From the NCBI GenBank assembly GCA_951812995.1, contig CATOTD010000017.1, positions 1 to 52,865 on the forward strand: a DNA stretch of 52,865 nt, written 5' to 3'. Of this stretch, positions 48,005 to 52,865 are shown in pieces (the first letter of the stretch is position 1; each line of letters starts with the position of its first letter). A program made the translations under genes and the position numbers. The notes below the pieces were generated by a model. It was not told the origin of the DNA. It did not search any database and worked only from the letters and a program-made list of their open reading frames with translations. Source of the stretch: an uncultured Gammaproteobacteria bacterium (lineage in GTDB: Bacteria; Pseudomonadota; Gammaproteobacteria; Eutrophobiales; Eutrophobiaceae).

Positions 48005-49121
48005 TCATGAGTTCACAGATAAAATAATCAAAATCCTTGATAAGTTTTCGGGTGGTAACGGAGAGGACTTGTTGAGTGCAAGCGAAATTCTCCAATATCT
48101 CAACATAAAAACAAAGGCTGCGAATCGGGGTTCTAAATCAAGAGCTGGTTTTGCAAACCATTATGCAATCTATGTGCTTGTTGAAGATTACATTAGTGGT
48201 AGGTTTCATGAAAGTGGGGATTATTCGGATTATGATGGTGCTACATTTAGCGATCTATTCCGCCGTCAGCGTGAGTTACCGTTTGGTATAAAATTACAAA
48301 ATCATGCGCTTAATCATCGTCTTAACGCAGAGTTCAAGAAGTATTTCCCAACTTGCGAGAACTTACCAATCATCAGAGATGCTGACAGCAATAAATATTG
48401 GATAAATGAACAACTTATTTTGGTACATGGGATCAATCTGGCACAGGCTATTATAGAAATAATTGAGGTATATGTGAAAGCTAGGCAAAGTGCTTTTACT
48501 GAGTTCATGTCTTATTGCCAAGAGATTATTGATATACAGGAAAAATCACCCGACAAAGCAATTAAATTTATCAAAGGTCTGTTTCGCCCCAATATTGATG
48601 CCCGTGTGTTTGAAATAGTAAGTTTTGCTGTCTTGAAGCAACACTACGCAGATCAAAGGATATATTGGGGTTGGTCTCCTGATGAATTGATAGAAGAGTC
48701 ATTAGTTTTGTACAAAACAGGAAGGACTAACGCCAATGATGGTGGTATTGATTTTGTCATGAAGCCACTTGGTCGTTTCTTTCAAGTAACAGAAACCATT
48801 GATGCAGGAAAATATTTTCTGGATATCGACAAGGTTCAAAGATACCCCATCACTTTCGTAGTAAAGACAAATAAAACCAGTGATGAAATTGTCAAGAAAA
48901 TTGCGATTCAAGCTGAAGCCAAATATCAGATAAAAACCATAGTGAGGAAGTACATAAAATCAGTTGAAGAGGTAATTAATATTCCAAGATTGATGGAAAT
49001 CTTCGAGCAAGTGTCAAAAGCTGGCAATGGTGCAAATGTAATTGAGGAAATTGTCCTGCAAAGTCGTGTTGAGTTTAATGTTGAAGCTGAAGAGCAAGAC
49101 GTTGTAGCTTTTGAGAAATAA
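47946..49121 (+). CDS. Type II restriction endonuclease partner of the YhdJ-like methylase
   Basis: A 391-residue protein overlapping the methylase 3' end by 59 bases. An internal ATG at 47991 (MPILDHEF) gives a shorter product and could be the real start. An N-terminal helical region contains KTKAANRGSKSRAGFANHYA. The C-terminal half has a restriction-fold core: ARVFEIVSF (Glu223), NANDGGIDFVMKPLGRFFQVTE (Asp265/Asp269, Gln280, Glu283) and DIDKVQRYPITFVVKT. The usual E/Q-x-K is read as Q-V-T-E, so the catalytic lysine is replaced or located elsewhere. Pairing and overlap with the methylase identify it as the cognate nuclease; the expected site is that of the methylase. Confidence 0.78.
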   Translation: MVAALNMKNNQDIFSMPILDHEFTDKIIKILDKFSGGNGEDLLSASEILQYLNIKTKAANRGSKSRAGFANHYAIYVLVEDYISGRFHESGDYSDYDGATFSDLFRRQRELPFGIKLQNHALNHRLNAEFKKYFPTCENLPIIRDADSNKYWINEQLILVHGINLAQAIIEIIEVYVKARQSAFTEFMSYCQEIIDIQEKSPDKAIKFIKGLFRPNIDARVFEIVSFAVLKQHYADQRIYWGWSPDELIEESLVLYKTGRTNANDGGIDFVMKPLGRFFQVTETIDAGKYFLDIDKVQRYPITFVVKTNKTSDEIVKKIAIQAEAKYQIKTIVRKYIKSVEEVINIPRLMEIFEQVSKAGNGANVIEEIVLQSRVEFNVEAEEQDVVAFEK

Positions 49122-49217
49122 AAAGCCCAACAATCACATGCACTCATGCAACAAAAAATTCTGCTCGTTCCTCACTCTGTAACTGCGGGTTTTGGGTAAG
49201 GGTTAAGGTGTAGGGAG

Positions 49218-50032
49218 TTAGTCGTTTTTTTGGTATTGTGGAAATAGATTTTGGCGGAAATATGTCATGATTTCTGGATTGTAGTATTTTTTTATTGGGC
49301 TTTTTTTTTGTGGGTCAAGTTTGCGAGTGTGGCAATATCCGGGGTTTTCTTCTGCATTCTTTTTTGATTCATAAAAGAGTTTGTTTACCTTAAATTCTGG
49401 GCATACTTGCTTGCATTTTTTGCATAATATGTCGTAGTCCCAAGGGTATCTTTAAAGAATTTCGTCTTCAGAGAGCTAGACTGGCGTTGCATGTATATCT
49501 TTTGTTATGCGGACGGGAGTGCCTTCTGCGCTGCGATTAAAGCTAATATCTACAGAGGCGCGGAAAAAATAATCTGATTTTGGTTGGCTCGCTAATTCTT
49601 TTTCTTGTTGATGAAGATATCTTATTAATTTTTTATCGGATTTATTCAATGCAATAAATTTGGTTGTGTTGGGGAATTCGGAAAATGACATTGGCAGAGG
49701 GCAAAATTCCGCATCGCCTAAAGTTTGATTAAACCAATCTTTGGTTGCGACAAAAAATTTTTAATATTGGCAACGCTGAGTTCTTGCACTTTTTGCATTA
49801 TTTCTGGTTTCGGATTGGAGTGGGTAATTTGATTTCTGATTTGATTGAGTAATTGAAGGTTTTTGTATGCGGTTTCGTTCAGTGCTTCTTGATTTTTCAA
49901 AATGTTTAGGTAGTGTTGGAAAGTGTGATTCAAGGACTCTCCTTGCTTGTTCTTTTTGAATCTTCTATTTGTTTTTTGGTATAAAAATTGCGATTTATTT
50001 TTGTTATCTAGCAAAATTTTTGGTAGTATCAA
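49218..50032 (-). pseudogene. Decayed DUF3644-like gene at the edge of the defence island
   Basis: Reading leftward from 50032 gives LLDNKNKSQFLYQKTNRRFK, then NLQLLNQIRNQITHSNPKPE. A one-base shift in a T-run near 49765 follows, then ATKDWFNQTLGDAEFCPLPM and KLIRYLHQQEKELASQPKSD. In the same frame come a TAG after HATPV, a TAA after SEDEIL, and an open stretch RYPWDYDILCKKCKQVCPEF, GYCHTRKLDP and KKYYNPEIMTYF to the TAA at 49218. The end block RYPWxYxxL...YCHTRxLDP...K.YYNPEIM resembles the tail of DUF3644 proteins, which often lie in defence islands. Its 5' end is cut by the IS256 fragment at 50035. Family call moderate; the pseudogene state is clear. Confidence 0.55.
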
Positions 50033-50034
50033 TA

Positions 50035-50952
50035 AGCTTTCGCACTTTCTGATTTGGCTTTCCCTTAAATCTGGTTGTTACGCGATCTGAAAATCCTTTT
50101 CTTTATCCATCTCTTGGAGCAAATCCATGTTCAGATATTTGCGCGTTCCCCACTAGCTCCCGGCTATGTGTCTAAGCCTTGCCGCACAAAGCATCAACGC
50201 CGAGTTGCCATCCGGGAATGCTCCCACTACTCGTGTTCGCCGCCTGATTTCTCGGATGATCCTCTCCAAAGGATTGTTAGTCCGAATGCGAATCCAGTGC
50301 TCTGCCAGAAACCGATAATACGTCAGGGTCTCTTCCATGCACTACCCAGCCAATCCGCTACACTCGATAACTTCATGTCCCTGAGTTTCTTCTCGACCTC
50401 CGTGGCCTTATGCCTGGCTGATTCCAGATATTCAGATGCATGGATAGCCTGCAACATGCGAGAGACTTCTTTGACACGACCACGAGACACATGACTGAAG
50501 ACGTTGCGGTAGCAGTGCACAATACAACGCTGCCAGCCAGCATCAGGGTAGAAGTCACCGATAGACTCCTGGCGCCCAAGACAAGCATCACTGAGCACCA
50601 ACCTGATGCCCTTGAGACCGCGTGCCTGCAAATGACGCAGGCATCCTGACCATCCCACCTTATCCTCCTTAGTACCTTCAACAATCCCTGGAATGCGGCG
50701 GTAGCCATCGTCCCCAACACCTATGGCGACTAGAACAGAAACGTTCTTCACTGCACCGCCCCAACTGCGTTTGAGCACAACACCGTCCAGGTATACATAA
50801 GGGAAATCACTCCCTATGGGGCGATTACGCCACTCTTCAATCTGCCCATAGATACGCTGGTTGAGCTTTGAAATAGTCCCTAAGCTAACACGGGTACCCC
50901 ACAATGCTGCGGTAATGTCTTCTACACGTTGTACTGAAACACCTGCCAGCAT
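50035..50952 (-). mobile_element. IS256-family element, group gamma, copy C (5'-truncated)
   Basis: The 3' terminus (CTTTCGCACTTTCTGATTTGG from 50037) is present. The 5' third is missing; homology to copies A and B stops after the codons for LAGVSVQRV near 50952. It interrupts the DUF3644-like relic on one side and abuts the NYN stump on the other. Confidence 0.85.
50078..50952 (-). pseudogene. IS256-gamma transposase copy C, truncated, frameshifted
   Basis: The remaining reading frame begins with LAGVSVQRVEDITAALWGTR and matches copy B to SVADWLG. There it has the same one-base deletion (SAWKRP) as copy A. The C-terminal frame resumes (ETLTYYRFLAEHWIRIRTNN) and ends at the same premature TAG as copy A, while further sequence down to TAA at 50078 is still alignable. 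Individual base differences from A show that C is a separate, older copy rather than a recent duplicate. Confidence 0.85.
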
Positions 50953-50975
50953 GGCGTGAGGTGGCCGGCGCGGTA

Positions 50976-51282
50976 TCAAGGATAAGTTTTTGGCAATGTA
51001 TAAGTAATCTTGTTCTCTTTTATTACCAGGTATCCTAGCTTCTGTAGTTTCTTGATTAAAGCCGCTGGCTCCGACGCAGACAATTTCTTATTTTTTAACA
51101 AGTCGTTTATTGTTTTTGTCAGGGTATCAATCTTTCTTGGTCTCGACTTACTGCGTTTTATAAGGTTTTTAACTATGACATCAATTTTTTCGTTGCCGCT
51201 GGCGACTTTCTTTTTCGTGGCAGTTTTTTTCTTCTTTTTCTGGACTGTGGGTTTGTTTTTACACTACTGGCGACTTCTTTTT
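50976..51282 (-). pseudogene. C-terminal stump of an NYN/LabA-like protein
   Basis: The minus-strand frame reads KTATKKKVASGNEKIDVIVK, NLIKRSKSRPRKIDTLTKTI, NDLLKNKKLSASEPAALIKK and LQKLGYLVIKENKITYTLP to a TGA at 50976. The SRPRK..TL...I...L.....L.....LI..L...GY..I..N.I.Y pattern matches the small helix-turn-helix module found at the C-terminus of NYN-domain (LabA-like) putative RNases. The NYN nuclease domain itself is missing because an IS1595 copy begins at 51283. Moderate family confidence. Confidence 0.5.
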
Positions 51283-51612
51283 GGGAATTATATATTTAAC
51301 TCCAACTTCACTACAAAATACAAACACAATGATTTGTTAGTTTTTTCAAGTAACAAGCTCACCATGCTCACCTGTTACCTTATGCAATTTTTCAATTGCA
51401 CTCCATTTTGGGTTAAACCATCTTTTCTTGTCTTTCGTTTGCACGCAACGACAATAAAAAGGTTTTTATCGGTTTTTTATCTTTGTTGAATACTGCAATA
51501 TCAAGCGGATACTCTTTTTTGGTATCAGATGGCCTTACTTTTACACGCCACTGTGGTCGTGTTTGTAATTGTTCTTTGGGGTATCCGTAATCTTCGACAA
51601 GTGTTTCGGAAA
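51283..51612 (-). mobile_element. IS1595 fragment (third copy), interrupted by the next IS1595
   Basis: From GGGAATTATATATTTAACTCC at 51283 to 51612 the sequence matches copy 1 (4113-4442) base for base apart from a few changes in the terminal repeat. It includes the 3' part of the HsdR_N-like passenger. At 51613 a fresh IS1595 left end begins inside the passenger sequence, so the rest of this copy would lie beyond the window. Confidence 0.88.
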
Positions 51613-51687
51613 GGGAATTATATACTTGAATCCAATAAATAACCCATATAATCTAACATAAAAATGCAATAAAACGGAGGGTCATCA

Positions 51688-52611
51688 ATGAAAGACAATA
51701 CCATATCCACATTTGAGTTATTTCGCCAGTTTCCGGATGCTGAAGCCGCTAGATTGTATTTTGAGGGACAACGCTGGAGAGATTACATATCCTGTCCTCA
51801 TTGTGGGGAATTTAAGCGTATTACCCCGCGCAAAGGAAAGCGGACAGGATATTACTTATGCCGGGACTGTAAGAGTGAGTTTACGGTGAGAACCGGCACT
51901 ATCTTTGAACGTTCTCATGTTCCACTACATAAATGGCTATATGCTATTTACTTAACTGTCACCTCGCGCAAGGGCATATCTAGCTTGCAGTTATCTAAAC
52001 AAATCGGAGTAACTCAAAAGACCGCCTGGTTTATGCAGGCCCGCATTCGTGAAACCTGTAACGATAATACAGATAATTTACTTTCTGGCATTGTTGAGAT
52101 TGATGAGACCTATATCGGTGGGAAGGAACATAACAAACACAAGAAAGCCCGCGCAGGCCGTGGCGTAGCTGGCAAGCAGGTAGTGGTCGGAATGCGTGAG
52201 CGCGGTGGCCGCACAAGGGCTAAGCCTATCCCATCAACTGATATACCGACCCTGCACAAAGAGATTGGCTGTTCAGTGGAATATGGTGCCACCATTTACA
52301 CAGATGAACACAGGTCATATCAGCATTTACAGTCTGCTTATCAGCATGGTACGGTAACCCATAGTGCGGGAGAATATGTGGGTTCAAACAACATTCATAC
52401 CAATAGCATTGAAAGTGTCTGGGCTTTACTCAAACGCGGTCTGTATGGGGTATGGCCTCATGCCAGCACTAAACACTTACATCGCTATGTGAACGAAGTG
52501 ACTTTTAGACTGAATAACGGACAATGTAAGTTACCAACCAATCAACGTATAGAATCACTTATAAGCAACGCGATAGGTAAACGGATTACCTATCGCGAGG
52601 TGCTAGCATGA
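51688..52611 (+). CDS. IS1595-family transposase, intact
   Basis: A 307-residue transposase. The N-terminal zinc ribbon CPHCG...CRDC lies at about residues 36-58, followed by the helix-turn-helix LQLSKQIGVTQKTAWFMQAR. The DDE-type catalytic core has IVEIDETYIGGK, ATIYTDEHRSY and HTNSIESVWALLKRGLYGVW. GGAGGGTCATCA lies before the ATG. This full-length copy shows what was lost in copy 1 (two inserted bases, no zinc ribbon) and is the likely source of activity for all IS1595 copies here. It is followed 40 bases later by the passenger gene. Confidence 0.94.
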   Translation: MKDNTISTFELFRQFPDAEAARLYFEGQRWRDYISCPHCGEFKRITPRKGKRTGYYLCRDCKSEFTVRTGTIFERSHVPLHKWLYAIYLTVTSRKGISSLQLSKQIGVTQKTAWFMQARIRETCNDNTDNLLSGIVEIDETYIGGKEHNKHKKARAGRGVAGKQVVVGMRERGGRTRAKPIPSTDIPTLHKEIGCSVEYGATIYTDEHRSYQHLQSAYQHGTVTHSAGEYVGSNNIHTNSIESVWALLKRGLYGVWPHASTKHLHRYVNEVTFRLNNGQCKLPTNQRIESLISNAIGKRITYREVLA

Positions 52612-52651
52612 GCAAAGCAATGGAAATAGAATGCGGATATACAGGACGATA

Positions 52652-52865
52652 ATGAGAGAAGGTTACATCAAAGACTATATAAGTGGTGAAGAAGTAAAAG
52701 CTACGCCAGAAGAAGTAGAAGCAGTACAAGTCTTTTCCGAAACACTTGTCGAAGATTACGGATACCCCAAAGAACAATTACAAACACGACCACAGTGGCG
52801 TGTAAAAGTAAGGCCATCTGATACCAAAAAAGAGTATCCGCTTGATATTGCAGTATTCAACAAAG
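52652..52865 (+). CDS. HsdR N-terminal-like passenger protein of IS1595 copy 2 (partial)
   Basis: ATG at 52652 opens MREGYIKDYISGEEVKATPE and runs to the window edge at FNK. It is identical in its visible part to the passenger of copy 1. The 3' part cannot be seen, so it is unknown whether this copy retains the VECK strand and catalytic lysine that copy 1 lacks. Same strand as the transposase, so it is probably co-expressed with it. Confidence 0.7.
   Translation, partial: MREGYIKDYISGEEVKATPEEVEAVQVFSETLVEDYGYPKEQLQTRPQWRVKVRPSDTKKEYPLDIAVFNK

Larger units (their letters stand above)
51613..52865 (+). mobile_element. IS1595-family element copy 2 (runs off the right edge)
   Basis: It starts with GGGAATTATATACTTGA at 51613. 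The preceding 8 bases TTCGGAAA (51605-51612) should recur at the far end, outside the window. It contains an intact transposase and the beginning of the same HsdR_N-like passenger as copy 1, in the same order and spacing. Confidence 0.9.

Noticed and set aside
51010..51489. Plus-strand hydrophobic 159-codon frame
   Set aside because: It crosses the NYN stump and the IS1595 end; its Phe/Leu-rich translation is antisense to Lys-rich coding.

Overview
The window looks like a chromosomal segment of a gammaproteobacterium that carries the tetrahydromethanopterin/methylofuran-linked C1 pathway, i.e. a methylotroph or methanotroph. This is inferred from family recognition only. The key evidence is the block at 23961-28656, which holds an MfnE-type kinase, pabB, an MfnF-type protein, an MfnD-type ATP-grasp ligase and a HisA/HisF relative. 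Formate-tetrahydrofolate ligase (38203-39876) fits the same lifestyle. The housekeeping genes (amgK-murU, pcm-rhodanese-TolC, thiC, nrdAB, galE) are of proteobacterial type.

Layout. 1-2172: 5' end of a divergent Ca/Na antiporter, then the amgK-murU peptidoglycan recycling pair. 2253-9383: a heavily eroded region. It holds a GspE-N relic, an IS256-family copy, a methyltransferase gene split by an IS1595-family element, a glycosyltransferase stump, and nested IS256, IS5 and IS481 relics. 9404-11731: an RND efflux pump gene that has lost its 5' end. 11831-14782: leftward cluster pcm, rhodanese, TolC-like porin, isochorismatase-like hydrolase. 14849-16848: thiC behind a degenerate THI box. 17112-19112: an OafA-type acyltransferase between two copies of an inverted 44-bp repeat. 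19669-23764: nrdAB behind a tandem pair of NrdR-like boxes. 23961-28656: methylofuran/C1 cofactor block. 28746-34205: a TonB-dependent receptor flanked by two inverted IS256-family copies, resembling a composite transposon. 34329-38157: small lipoprotein, PIN-like relic, IS256 and IS5 copies. 38203-42722: fhs, an MFS exporter and galE. 42724-50032: a defence island with an HsdR C-terminal relic, a 1267-residue nuclease-like/helical-repeat protein, a complete type II methylase-endonuclease pair and a decayed DUF3644-like gene. 50035-52865: IS256 fragment, NYN-protein stump and two IS1595-family copies, one inserted into the other.

Two themes dominate. First, insertion sequences of four families (IS256 in three sequence groups, IS1595, IS5 in two groups, IS481) occupy a large part of the window and have broken many genes. 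Only two transposases look intact: 32941-34152 and 51688-52611. Second, restriction/defence sequences recur. The IS1595 elements carry an HsdR N-terminal-like passenger gene, an HsdR C-terminal relic lies behind galE, and a type II R-M pair sits next to an unfamiliar 1267-residue protein. That protein is the best candidate for an undescribed defence factor. The HsdR-carrying IS1595 is the most unusual mobile element.
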